From NCBI GenBank assembly GCA_054661495.1, contig BAAFSQ010000103.1, forward strand, positions 1-31,497: a stretch of DNA of 31,497 bases. The letters run 5' to 3'. Positions within the stretch are counted from its first letter, which is position 1. Each line of letters opens with the position of its first letter. The translations under genes were made by a program, and so were the position numbers. The notes beneath the pieces were generated by a model. That model was not told the DNA's origin. It ran no database searches and worked only from the letters and a program-made list of their open reading frames with translations. This DNA comes from Zygophlyctis sp. KS116 (taxonomy: Eukaryota; Chytridiomycota). This document shows positions 1 to 11,284 of this stretch, one piece after another.

Positions 1-73
1 CCCGAGTGGTTAAGGGGAATGACTAGAAATCATTTAGGCTTTGCCTGCGCAGGTTCAAGTCCTGCTGTTGTCG
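1..73 (+). tRNA. tRNA-Ser(AGA), 5' end cut by window
   Basis: The first 73 bases hold a class II tRNA without the 5' half of its acceptor stem, which lies outside the window. The anticodon stem AATGA/TCATT encloses the loop CTAGAAA, giving anticodon AGA (reads UCU, serine). A long variable arm (AGGC–TTT–GCCT) is typical of tRNA-Ser. The T stem GCAGG/CCTGC encloses TTCAAGT, and this stretch also forms the Pol III B box. The 3' acceptor strand is TGTTGTC with discriminator G at 73. T-rich sequence from about 77 onward would end Pol III transcription. I see no intron in the visible part. Confidence 0.93.
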
Positions 74-229
74 TTATATTTTTATTTTTTGAACAGTGAT
101 CTTTTTTACAAATTTCTGTGTAATACGTATCTTGAAAGATGAATCTCATTAATCTCTATAAAAAACCAAAATCTTGAAATCTCTTTAAATTTTAATGTTA
201 ATAAAACCCTAAAGATCAAATAGAAAATA

Positions 230-687
230 ATGTTGTCACCATCTCACGGCTACGTTTTATCTGTTGCTATTTTATCAGTTATTTTCCTAACTTTTCTTGC
301 TGTTAAAGTAGGAGGACAAAGAAGTAAATCCAAAGTCCCTTATCCATATAGTAAGTTTATAAATTCTAATAAAAAGTGTATGCTGAAAAATCTGAATGTG
401 AGACTGATCCTCAAAAAAAACTATTCAATTGTTATCAGAGAGCTCATCAAAACACTTTGGAAAATTATCCTAGATTTATTATATTATTAGGAATTTCCAG
501 TATAAATTATCCAAATTTATCCGCCCTTGGCGGCCTTGTTTGGATTATTGGAAAATATTTCTATGCAACTGGCTATTACACTGGAAACCCTTCTCTTCGA
601 AATCGCGGATCATTTTCCTATATTGGACTTTTATTAATGCTTGGATGTTCAATCATGACCTGTTATGAGATTATTTCCCAGTACTAA
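230..687 (+). CDS. MGST3-like MAPEG-family membrane glutathione transferase
   Basis: The spliced product is 143 residues: exon 1 is 230–350, a 26-nt intron spans 351–376 (GTAAGT…AAAAG, with CTAAT upstream of the AG), and exon 2 is 377–687. It matches the microsomal glutathione S-transferase 3 branch of the MAPEG family. Exon 1 starts with a hydrophobic helix. Exon 2 carries the hallmark RAHQNTLE motif, then a hydrophobic stretch and the YATGYYTGNPSLRNRG segment typical of MGST3. Known members are four-helix trimers of ER or mitochondrial outer membrane with glutathione transferase or peroxidase activity on lipid hydroperoxides. The length is normal for the family. The ATG at 230 is the first of the open frame and immediately precedes the first helix. 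Without splicing, the two exons look like unrelated small ORFs. Confidence 0.93.
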
Positions 688-778
688 GTAAATTTTTTTT
701 TAATTTTTTTAATTTTTTTTTAATTTTAAATCTAGTGAGAAATCTATTGTATCTAGTGATTTATAAAGGCTCGAAAGC

Positions 779-916
779 AAAACCTAGAAAATTAAACCTA
801 AAAAGCAAAACCTAAAAAGCAAAACCTAGAAAATGAAATTAAACCTAAAAAACAAAACCTAAAATGAAATGAAATCAAATTAAAACCTAAAGCTCTAGGC
901 GTGGCTGTAAAACCTA
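779..916 (+). promoter_or_regulatory. eight AAACCTA repeats upstream of the eL42 gene
   Basis: Eight copies of (A)AAACCTA lie in about 140 bp at roughly 779, 794, 807, 821, 841, 854, 882 and 909, all in the same orientation, ending 17 bp before the eL42 start codon. The related AAACCCTA occurs once upstream of the MGST3-like gene near 205. Ribosomal protein promoters in many fungi carry telomere-repeat-like sites bound by Tbf1 or Rap1. That this cluster has that role is inference. The stretch from 688 to about 726, just before it, is poly(T)-rich with no gene. Confidence 0.5.
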
Positions 917-932
917 CTAGTTTTTTTTAAAA

Positions 933-1278
933 ATGGTAAATATCCCAAAGACAAGAAACACTTATTGTGGAGGAAAACAGTGCAGAAAACACACACCCCA
1001 CAAAGTTACTCAGTACAAGACTGGAAAAGCTTCTCTCTTTGCTCAAGGTATAAATAATCTTGTAAAATTTAGGAAAACGTCGTTATGATCGCAAACAATC
1101 TGGTTACGGAGGTCAAACTAAACCAGTCTTTCATAAAAAAGCAAAGACTACTAAAAAGGTTGTGCTCAGATTAGAATGCTCAGTATGCAAACATAAACAT
1201 CAATTGTCTCTAAAGAGATGTAAACACTTTGAATTGGGTGGTGAAAAGAAGACTAAAGGTGCTGCTCTTAATTTTTAA
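933..1278 (+). CDS. RPL42: 60S ribosomal protein eL42 (L44/L36a)
   Basis: The spliced product is 106 residues, the standard length for eukaryotic eL42. Exon 1 is 933–1047, a 25-nt intron spans 1048–1072, and exon 2 is 1073–1278. The sequence is close to other eL42 proteins throughout: [12 protein letters not shown] at the start, [18 protein letters not shown] across the splice junction, and [10 protein letters not shown] near the end. Two CxxC-like pairs (Cys12/Cys17 and LECSVCK with the later RCKHF) form the family's zinc site. The residue linked to cycloheximide response in yeasts (in GGQTKPVF) is the ancestral proline, so wild-type sensitivity is expected. The stop codon is only 14 bp from the convergent CAB2 stop. 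The gene is small and intron-split and is easily missed by ORF callers. Confidence 0.97.
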
Positions 1279-1292
1279 ATTGAAATACAATT

Positions 1293-2204
1293 TTAAAGTG
1301 ATATAGATTTTGTTTTTATCCATTGATTATGGATTTCTAGTAATTTAGAAACTATAATAGATTCAATTTCTATTCCAGACTTGCACATTTCTGGATCAAG
1401 TGCGATTTTTAGAGTACTAGATTCAGTTATAAAATCTACTCTAAATTTACGCGAATCTAGTACATTTCCAATCACTAATTGATGTCCATATTTTTTTAGA
1501 GATGAAAGAGATTTTATAAGTAGGAGATTTGGATCAGTTTCCAATTTAAATGAAATTATTAATCCTTCTTTTGCCCAATTACTAACAAGAGGTTGAATCA
1601 TTTTAGGAACTTGATCAAATTCTAAAACTAAATTAGAATTATTGGATTGAATCTTGTGAAGAACCATTTTATCATTTGGAATAAAATAATCAGAAACTGC
1701 TGCTGCTAAATAATACATTCCATTAGATCCTAAAACTGACATTAATTGTGTAATTCTTTTTAGTAAAAATAGATAGTCTGTTAAAGTTGTAAAATCAATC
1801 TTTAATAGTCTAGATCTAGTCTCTCTAAATTGATTTACAGACTCTAATAATTTAGGATCTTGATCAATCATCAATCTATTATTTTGTACCTGTAATAAAT
1901 CAAACAATTTACTTGAATGAAATTGTCTAGTCCATGGTTCAAGTGAGAATTGACGATGAAGGAAAATTACAGCATATCCGGCTTTAAGAAAGTATTCAGC
2001 AGATGCAGATCCTCTTGTTCCAGCAGAGAAATTATCTAGAAATCTTACAGTATTTGATTCCAAAGGTACAGTGGTGCCACCAGATGTAATTAGAACGATT
2101 TTAAGGGAAGAATGGTCCGCTATGAATTTTTCTACTTTAGTACTGATTGGCTCTAGATTAAATGGTTCTGGAGTATTTTCAAAATAATCATTTGGATCCA
2201 TCAT
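1293..2204 (-). CDS. CAB2: phosphopantothenate–cysteine ligase (PPCS)
   Basis: An uninterrupted 303-residue reading frame, the usual length for eukaryotic PPCS. This enzyme joins cysteine to 4'-phosphopantothenate in the second step of coenzyme A synthesis from pantothenate. The nucleotide-binding motif ITSGGTTVPLE is at about residues 40–50, followed by VRFLDNFSAGTRG, the most diagnostic PPCS segment, and AAAVSDYFIP near the middle, which helps bind the phosphopantothenate/acyl-nucleotide intermediate. HKIQS follows, with the lysine expected in this family. The start has two adjacent ATGs; the upstream one at 2204 is used here. The start codons of this gene and the divergent TTC27-like gene are 53 bp apart, implying a shared promoter. 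No introns are needed. Confidence 0.95.
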   Translation of the reverse strand: MMDPNDYFENTPEPFNLEPISTKVEKFIADHSSLKIVLITSGGTTVPLESNTVRFLDNFSAGTRGSASAEYFLKAGYAVIFLHRQFSLEPWTRQFHSSKLFDLLQVQNNRLMIDQDPKLLESVNQFRETRSRLLKIDFTTLTDYLFLLKRITQLMSVLGSNGMYYLAAAVSDYFIPNDKMVLHKIQSNNSNLVLEFDQVPKMIQPLVSNWAKEGLIISFKLETDPNLLLIKSLSSLKKYGHQLVIGNVLDSRKFRVDFITESSTLKIALDPEMCKSGIEIESIIVSKLLEIHNQWIKTKSISL

Positions 2205-2257
2205 TAGTCAATTCTTGCAAGGAAGCCACATTGGTCAAGGACAAGAAAAAATTATAA

Positions 2258-4942
2258 ATGGTTGGAATCATTAGATCTGACCGCCATCATACATCCGATA
2301 GGAATGCATTCTCTAATCTTGAGTTCCCAAGTCAAGAGACTTTACCAGAGTTGCTAAAGTTGTTGGAATGCATTAAATTACCAATTGATTGCATCGACTT
2401 TGAAGAGGTGAAGAGTGAAATTGTAAGGATGATGTTGGATTCAATCGATTGCAAAGAATTAATGAATTTTGGAATTATATCTCTAAAAGCATTTATTCAG
2501 GAATGCTGGACAGGTCCTCCGATCAAGGGAATTAATCTTAATTTTCCAAATTTATTGGGTCTTTTAGAGGTTGATGGGGAGCCTGTATACTCACTTACAC
2601 CTTACCCAATACTGTTGATTGTTGCATTGGCAGTTTTTGAAAGTGATGCAGTCTCTGATTTGCCTTTTATTGCTTGGTGGAGACTACGAGCTTATTTTAT
2701 TCATCAGAAAATATTAGAGAATCAAACTGGTTCTTTGTATGATTTAATGATGGCTCAAATTGATCTAATTTCTCTCCCGGAAGTAAATGATTCTAATAGA
2801 CTGATTCATGCAAGATATCATTTAGAATTGGGAATGATTTATCACTATTATAAACTTGATATTCGCTCTAAAGAAGAATTTGTTTTGGCTCAAAAGGTTT
2901 CACAATTTGAATGGTCAGTGACTGGTTATTTGGGGAAAAGAACAAAATTTCAGACTTTTGATGTATCTCAGTTGGCAGTGGTTGCAAAGAGTTTTAATAC
3001 AAACTTGGATGAGGCGCAGCAAATGCCAAATAAGTTGGATTTGAATGATGATACTCTTTTAGAAGGTATCTCCTTTACTGGAGCAAAGGAGACGGATGAA
3101 AAGTTGTTGGTAGGGTCACTTCATGCTATAGATCAGTGTATTTTGTTGGCTTTTTGGTAATTATTTTTATAGCTAAAATTAGTTTAAACATTAAAAACAC
3201 AAATCCAGATGATGGTTTAACTTCAGAAGAAATGTCACCGTTTGTTTCTGTAAGCATTTTTCTTTAAAAATAAGAGAGTACTAGAAAATCCTAATAACTG
3301 GATGATTTATACAATGGCCTTGCTTTTGCGTTCCAGGTTGGAGTCAAATAGATCAAGAACAGTTGAACGTTCGGTTTTACAGTTGCAAGCATTGGTTGAT
3401 CAATTCCCTCTAGAAGAATCTTCTGTATCCGAAAGATTATTATATTTCTTTTGCATTGATATTCCTGCTAAGTGGGATATGGAGGTATGTTTTTTTCTGA
3501 TAAAACTGCAAATAAGATTGGGCATGGATGCATCTGCATTCAAACTGTTTTTTTGTAGGCGTTTTGTCTACTGTCTCAGGTGTCCATTTTTATCTAATAA
3601 TTTGCTACAATATTGCGGAATCATAGTACATCAAAAACCAGGATTATTTATCCATCCTCCTGTTTCTGATGCCTCCAATGACCGCAACATTTTTTTTAAT
3701 TTCTTCTAATCTTTAGAGAGAACTAGGAGAGAAATTTATATCTATTGGTGTTATTAGATCCGCATTAGAGATATTTAAACGACTAGCTTTATGGGAAGAT
3801 GCTGTTTCTTGTTATCAAATGATGGAAGAATATCAAAAAGCAGAAAAATTGGTCTTGCAACTCCTAGAGGAAAATCCCAAATCTCCAAAGTTATATTGTA
3901 TTCTTGGAGATTTGCAGCGAGAACCAAAACATTACGAAACTTCTTGGGCTATTTCTGGTGGCAGATATGCCCGTGCGATGAGATCTTTAGGAGCTTATTA
4001 TTTCAAGAAAGAAAATGTAAATTTATCAAATATATTTTACCATCTAGTATCAAAAAACGATTGAATGCTATCACAGGGCTCTATCTATTAATCCCTTGTT
4101 TGAAAATTCATGGTTTGTGATGGCTTGTGCAGCCATGAAAATTCAAGATTGGGATATAGCGGTGAAGGCTTTGTACAGGGTGACTTCTTTAGACAGCGAG
4201 GTATCAAGTTTTTAACTAAAATTAAAAGAACGCTGAAGCTTGGAACAATCTAGCCACAGTATTTATAAAACAGAAGAAGAAGAAGGAGGCATGGCGTGCT
4301 CTTCGTGAGGCTTTACGATCAAAACACGATGCATCAAATATCTGGGAAAACTACTTATTTGTCTCTATTGATGCTGATGAGATACCAGAAGCAATGCGTG
4401 CAATGGAGATGGTTCTGAACTTGAGAATTGACAGGATTAAAGATAATCGAAAATTGGTCGATATTCCTGTTCTTTCAATCATTGTCGATATTGTTATTAA
4501 AAAATCCAATGAATCAGACGATTTAGAATCCAAAAAACATTTGTGTAAAAGGCTCAACATTTTATTGGACTTGCTCAACTCTAAGCTCTCTCATCCTGAA
4601 ATATTTTTGGAGGCATCACGATTCTATGAGTTTCAAGGCCTTTACCGAAAATCGTTAGAATTTCATCAAAAAGCATACCGCAAGTATTTGCACGACCCCT
4701 ATTTATTGGATAATAAGACCTTATTTCAAGCATTAGCTTCGGTCACTTTGGAATTAGTTGATAAGTACTCACGAATTGGTTCTTTGTTAGAAGTGGATCG
4801 TTTTGGTGTAGAGACAATAGTTTGCCATGATTGGAAGTACCAGTGTAAGTCCACATTAAAAACAGTGATTGGTCGAACAAAATCTGTATTTGAAAATGAA
4901 GAACTTCACCAAAAACTGGTCAATTATAATAATTTTGATTGA
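2258..4942 (+). CDS. EMW1: TTC27/Emw1-type TPR protein
   Basis: The spliced product is 780 residues from six exons, with introns at 3157–3182, 3250–3274, 3485–3716, 4017–4047 and 4201–4228. All junctions are GT–AG and restore one frame. It matches the TTC27 family (yeast Emw1), a large TPR protein essential in yeast and linked to cell-wall integrity. Diagnostic stretches include SEEMSPFVSRVLENPNNWM and TMALLLRSRLE, then the TPR core: LALWEDAVSCY, KLYCILGDL, RSLGAYYFKKENYQKTIECYHRALSINP (split by introns), and ENAEAWNNLATVFIKQKKKKEAW with LREAL. The third intron, 232 nt, is anomalous and is treated separately. The protein is slightly shorter than human TTC27. The stop codon lies 40 bp from the convergent SLH1 stop. 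Confidence 0.92.
3485..3716 (+). other. unusually long 232-nt intron of the TTC27-like gene
   Basis: The protein family requires a direct join between the codons for …KWDME and RELGE…, so the whole of 3485–3716 (GTATGT…CTAATCTTTAG) is intronic, although part of it is open in the upstream frame. Every other intron placed in the window is 23–31 nt. Inside it a clear hairpin lies at 3555–3571: stem GTAGGC/GTCTAC around GTTTT. A hosted small RNA is possible. I found no convincing C/D boxes, and an ACA near 3687 is too common a triplet to count. Confidence 0.7.
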
Positions 4943-4982
4943 TATTTTTTATTCGAATAATTTGCTTTTTTAACTTGGAATT

Positions 4983-7900
4983 TTACTGACGCCAGAGGAT
5001 ATCTATTTTCTGATCCAAACCCATATATCCATCACTGATAATGTGAACAGTATATTTGTATATACCAGGCTCAGCTGGAGTAATGATTCTAAACATGCAA
5101 AACATATTCCCGGATTTAGTTGATGGTGACAATCTTTTGAGCTCTAGCGCTTGATCATCCTTTCCAAACAGCACCCACCATCCTTCATTAATGAGTTTTG
5201 TTGATTTAGGTGCGTAAATATTGCCCGAACGTTTGGAGAGTTTGTTCTTGAAAACAAGTGATATCTCGTATTTTTGACCTCCATCCAACAGCCAAAATCC
5301 ATCTTTTTTCTTGCTATTATTTATACTTAAATCTATTTCGTATCTAGGAATATTGCGTATCATTCTGGTAATATCCATTTTGATAGTACCAGAAACGCCA
5401 GCTACATTCGAGAAAATAGCGTCGATATCCGAATTTGAGTATTCACATAGTTCCTTTAAGTCTTTTATCAGTATTCGATTAAATTTAATTTCAGACACTA
5501 AATCCGATGTTAAATGGGGTAAACAAGTAAGACTGGAATCAGTCGGCATCCGAGCCTGCCTAATGCATTGAACCAGCTTCATTACACCGATAGCAGTATT
5601 TAAGTATCTTTGAACAATGCAAACATCAATCATTGCTTGCAAAATTCTTATTGCTTGATCCAGAACCGAGTTAGTATCAGTAATATAGTCGGAACAGGGA
5701 AGATTTTCCAATTGAACTAGATGCGCCTGTAACAACAAAAATGTTTTACAATGCGGACTTTCATAATCTACTACCAATGGATAAAACTGTCGGACTTGAG
5801 AGGTGAAGCTGGAGATTGGATGGTGATCCAGAGGCACAGGTAAATTCTTATCCATTACGCGGTTCATTTGATCTTCGTTGTGTCGAACCGGCAATTCTGA
5901 ATACTCCAAAGAATTGCTCAGGATTCTAAGAAGCTCCATAAAATCGACTGCTTCATTATAGCTTGATACTAAACATTTTTTTAGCATCTTGACAGTTCTG
6001 TGCTGTAAATAATAATATGAAGCGATCCTCCCAAATTCTGTTGATACGATCTTATCATTTTCATCTTTTGTAATACAATCACTATTCAGCAAATCACCTA
6101 AAGCATGATCAATCAGGCCTTTTAAAAACTCCGATAAAACTGCATCTGAAGCATCAATAGCTCCGTAGTACGTAGGATTCTTAAAAATTAAATAACAAAA
6201 CTAACCATAACAAGCCTTCTATGTAAATAAGTACAAGTTAAGAACTTCAGAATATCATCATAATCAGTGATCGTCCCTGCAACAATTTCAGCATTTAGAT
6301 GGTCTTGAAGACACTTATGAAGAGAACTTTCTACTGGAAAAGGTTCGTGAAGAAACTTTTTGTAGAAATCTTTCTTTTTATCTAATACAAAAATCTTAGC
6401 GACCCCCTTATCTGAATATTGTATTCGCCCTGCACGCCCCATCATCTGGAGGACATCAGTGATGGGATAATCCACATAACCCTTTTTCTTTGCATCAAAA
6501 AACTCTGTCCCCTTCACAATGACCAGATGGGCAGGAAAATTGACTCCCCAGGCAAGAGTAGCTTATGTTAATCTAAAGAATGACTTACATGTTGCAACAA
6601 GAATCTGGATTTTTCCGTTAGTAAAGAGATCTTCGACTATCTGCCTATCTTTTTCCACCAAGCCTGCATGATGTAATCCTATTCCAAATGCTAAAGAATG
6701 CTTTAAAGCTACATCTTTTATTTGCTGTGAAATAATTTCTACTTCTTCCTCTTTTAGTTGTATGAAACGCCGAGGATTATCATCGTTGGCACACAAAGAA
6801 ATTAAATCTTGCGCAGTAAGACGGGTTTGTCTCCTAGAACTGACAAAAATAATAACAGGTTTATCAGGAGAATGTGTCATGATAGCCTTGTATGCAGGCT
6901 TGTTCATCGACATCATACGTGGGCAATCTTAAGTTAAAGTAAAAATCATGTACAGTGTTTCCCCGAAAATCCGTCAATGTATATTTCGAGTGGAACCGGT
7001 CTAACGTTATGACGAAAATTAAATAGTCCGATGTGTTTTATCTGTAACCAATCTGCTAGATCAATTGCATTTGCCAAAGCTGTGCTTAGACCAACAATAC
7101 GAATAGATGAACCTGTTTGTGATGCAATGTAATTCATCCGAGTCACGATAACTTCGAGTATGGGTCCACGCTCATTTCCCAGCAAATGGATCTCATCAAT
7201 AATCACAAGAGAAACTTTTTTGACATATTTGCGTGATTTCCAAGATCTTGAAACTCCATCCCATTTTTCAGGTGTAGTAATTATAATGTCCGATGATTCA
7301 ATCGTTGCTAAATCTGGGGTGAAATCACCTGTCAATTCGACCAAATTACGTCCCAAAGGAGTTGAAATTCTCTTTCGCCAATCTTTCACTCGCTCTTTAA
7401 CTAGCGCCTTTAAAGGCGCAATATATACTACTTTTGATTCAGGATAATCTCGGAATGCCGCCCAAAGTGCCAATTCAGCAGCGACAGTCTTACCAGAGCC
7501 AGTTGGAGCCCCGATCAATGCATTACGAGGGGTATAATATAATGTGTGGAATATTTGGGTTTGGACAGGGTTAAAGTATCTGAATCTTTTTTGGCAAATC
7601 TCCTCTAAAATTGGATTATTCAGCGCACTGATAGGAAGCGGATTTAAATCTAGGAGATCAGTAAATGTTGAGTGATGCATTGCAGGCAAGATCAAATGCT
7701 TAAATGAGACTGGGATGATAGATTCTGACCCCACCCAGCGATCCGAAATAGCACGAATGAAGATTTGAGGAGGTAATTCATCCGTGGTTGACATAACTTT
7801 CGGAATCGGAATTGTGAAATCGATATCCGGAATCGAGAATCTTTGTTTTTTATGGATCAAAATACTATCTGAGTAAAGTATTTCAATATTTTCACCGTCT

Positions 7901-10900
7901 TCTACCCAAATATGAAAAGGCTCCACCATTCCATTTATTTTATCGTTCCAAACAAAATCTAAACTTCAAACGAATCAAAAAGTACCTATTTTCAAAGAAA
8001 GTTGTATTTTTAGGACAGTTCTGGTGATAGGTGATACGTTTGCTTCCAGTGACAGGAGAGGAAATGAGTGTAGGCACCTATTCACAAGAGATCCCATTTT
8101 TTTATTTCGAATGAGTTCACCGATTTCAAGCTCTGATATATCCTTAAGGCTTTCAACTGATGATTGAGGCAATTTTTCCAGTTTATTGAGGATTTCATGT
8201 GGAAGATCAAACTGTCGAAGTGGAGTCTCAAATGACCACATTTTCCTATCAACTCCCTTAGAAAGGGTCAAAATTACAGACGCAGTAGGTCCCCAAGATC
8301 TACTTAGTGCGATCTGAAACAATGCTCGAAGGATACGAGAAGAATTTTGAGATACATAAGCAGTGTCTGAAATTAGAGCAAAATCATCTACATATGATCG
8401 TGATATGTAAGATTGCAAAAGAACATTGGCTTTCCCTGAAAAAGAATCAAGTGTATCTACATCACAAGCACATGATGTTTTTTCCAATTTTTTAAGTTCA
8501 GTAAATTCTTCATCACGTACTTTGAGGTTCTCAAACTCTGAACTTAAAGTGAGCATTTTAAGCACATCGGCCTCTGTCATTCTTGGCTTCATATAACTAT
8601 TAAAAGTTTCGATGCTTTTTGTACTGATATAGAATGAGCTGGCTATTCTTCCGAGATCTTTAGGCGTTAAAAATCCTGTCTTTGAATCAAAAACAACCAT
8701 CTGCGCATTGTGGAGTTTACGAGCAGCTATCGAAATAATACTTTGTCGATGATGGATTAGCTGAGGATCCTCTGCAACTTCCTTCCATCCTATCCCATAC
8801 CGAAATGGATTCTTATGAATGCGAACAAAAAAGTAGGTGTATGATAACCATCGAATGGCTTCATCAACATTTGTTACTGTTCCAAGAGATACTTCAGCAT
8901 TTAAATTATCCTCCAAGTTTTCAACAAACCTAGATTCAATAGGGACTCTTTGAGTTATTGTTGTGATATAGTGTGATAGCTTATCATGAGACGTGAGGAT
9001 ATATCCAACTCCTTTATCTTCAAACTGAGGACGCCCAGCTCGCCCAAATATTTGTAGTACATCCAAGATTGAAAGATCAACGAAACCACCTTTGGTAGCG
9101 TCATATATCGTCGTTCCTTTGATAATTACGGCATATGCAGGAAGATTGACACCCCAAGCTAGTGTTGCAGTACAACACAATACTTTAATAGCACCGAGCT
9201 CAAAAAGGCGCTCTGTAAGTTGCCTATCCGATCTTGTCATACCTTGTAATAAACATATAGAATGAAATACCTGCATGATGGATTCCCATTCCATACTCAA
9301 AAAGATCCTTTAGTTCTTTATTTCGTGATTTTTGTACTTCCTTTAGATAAAGCCCATATTTTGGGTCGTCTTTAATTGACAGCTCACTAATATTCCCTCT
9401 ATTTAAAGCTTCTTGACGTAGATCTTGGGATGTTTTAACTGTATCCTTTCGTGAATGAACAAATATCATCGCTTGACGATTATCCTTTCTCAAAGATATA
9501 ATTTGTTCGAAGCATATTTCATTCAATTTAGTTCTATAGCTGATAGATCCTGCTTTCGCTTTAACACCAATAAAATTTTGCTCAAGAGGTATCGGGCGAT
9601 ATGATGAATCGAAGAAGAACAAACCCTGAAAAGGATTAACTCCCAAGAAAGAAGCTACATCAAGATAATTTGGCAAAGTAGCAGATAGACCTACAATTCG
9701 AATCATCGTCTGGCTAGACTCAACATATCGTTGAGTCCTAGCAACAATAGTCTCTATCACGGATCCACGATCTTCGTTTAACAAATGAACTTCATCAATA
9801 ATCAAAAGCCTTATCTTTTGCATAAGTTCAGTATCACCAATGCTTTTTCTTCCTACAATATCAAACTTTTCAGGTGTTAAAACCAGCATTTGAGATTCAA
9901 TGATTTCAGCCTTGGTAAGCTGCATGTCACCAGTGAGCTCCTTCACTGTAAGATTAAAACATTTGAGTCGTTTGGAAAACTTGCGAGTAATTTCAGCTGC
10001 AAGGGCTTTCATTGGAGCAATGTAAACAATCTTAAAATCGGATTTTGAAATACGTCCCGATTCGTCTGTGTGTTGATGGATACATCTTAAAATACTAAGC
10101 ATGGCAATATCAGTTTTCCCTGCACCAGTAGGCGCACATACCAAAATATTTTCAGTTGTTTCAAAAACAGTTGGATATACAATTGATTGTACCGGATTAA
10201 GCGAGTCATATCCTTCAAATCCTTTTTGCACAAATGGATGTAATGATGTAATGGGAAGTCTTTTCCGATCAGATCGCCATGTAGAAACCACCGGAATAGA
10301 TATTTTTTCGAAATCCTAAAATTTAACGGCTTAAACTACCTTTTCGTCTACTCTAACAGCACGGGCTGGTAACTTATATCTTGAACCAAAAGCTGATAGC
10401 AACGCACCACCCGCAGAATCATCATATACATGGGGGTACTTGATAGCTTTAGGAATACCAGAGTTTAAGGTTGAAGCTAAAGAATTTTCTTCTAATTGCT
10501 CTTCACGCGCATTTTTCAAATATTCTCCATCAAATTCAAACAGGGAAGAAAATGGCAAATCTTTGTCTTTATCCTTTTTAGCAATTTTTTTTCGTTCTTT
10601 TCGTGCTATCCTTGATGCATCCTTTGCTGATTGAGATAAAACTGTTACTTGTGCTCCATATGAAGGAATACTTTTTTCGATTTCTTCAGTAGAAGCATTT
10701 AATCCCACACTTTGAGATTGTTTAAGATTTGACGCCTATAATTAAGTTTCCTTTAACTTTTACTTCTGTTGTGATAGTTTGTACAATCTCATCTTTATTC
10801 GCCATTAATTCAGTTATAAAATCCAAATCAGAGAATCCGAGTAGATCTACTAATTTATCTTGCAGATCTATTTTTAAAATCACTTGTATAATATACCTTG

Positions 10901-11284
10901 ATTTCCAGCGATAAGAAACTCTAAAATCGCAAGGGATGACTGCCTGTAATCTAAGCCTCCTGAATCCCCCAAGAAGTCTGCGATATGCCGTTTAACTTTA
11001 TGCATTAACCAATGATGATCATAAACAATTGACTGATCTTTACTCTCTGAAAAGTCTCTTGTTATTTCCTGAGCAATCGGATATAGAAATTCATCAAAAT
11101 GATCCTCCGCCTCATTCAAATCCAACCATTTAAGATCTTTAGATGGATTTTTGGCCTCTGAAATGTTATCAGATTCATCAAATTGTATTAATTTTCTGTC
11201 ATAGTTGATTATATAGTCTTTGAATGCAACCATTGATGAATCTTTACTTGTGGCCAAGGTCAATGTCTGCACACGATCAAACAT
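4983..11284 (-). CDS. SLH1: SLH1/ASCC3 double-cassette Ski2-like RNA helicase
   Basis: Nine exons give 2028 residues. Introns (plus-strand coordinates) are 10868–10896, 10736–10763, 10316–10339, 9243–9270, 7959–7985, 6928–6953, 6562–6588 and 6180–6205, each 24–29 nt. The N-terminal part carries [10 protein letters not shown], as in ASCC3/Slh1 and unlike Brr2. Cassette 1 has Walker [10 protein letters not shown] at about residues 356–364, DEVH, SATLPN and FGRAGRPQF. Cassette 2 has GAPTGSGKT at about 1213–1221, DEIH, STALAN and MMGRAGR. Each cassette is followed by a Sec63 unit. Known members split collided ribosomes in ribosome quality-control triggering (ASC-1/RQT complex). Both ATPase sites look intact. 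The last intron begins GTTAGT. The length sits between yeast Slh1 and human ASCC3. The start ATG at 11284 faces a 595-bp spacer. Confidence 0.95.

Noticed and set aside
3485-3709. continuation of the TTC27 reading frame as a coding exon
   Set aside because: The frame runs into low-complexity sequence and a stop, and removing it gives the exact family join KWDME–RELGE.
4983-11284. SLH1 region as several helicase pseudogene fragments or as BRR2
   Set aside because: Eight short introns join all pieces into one intact frame, and [16 protein letters not shown] and the cassette 2 motifs match ASCC3/Slh1 rather than Brr2.
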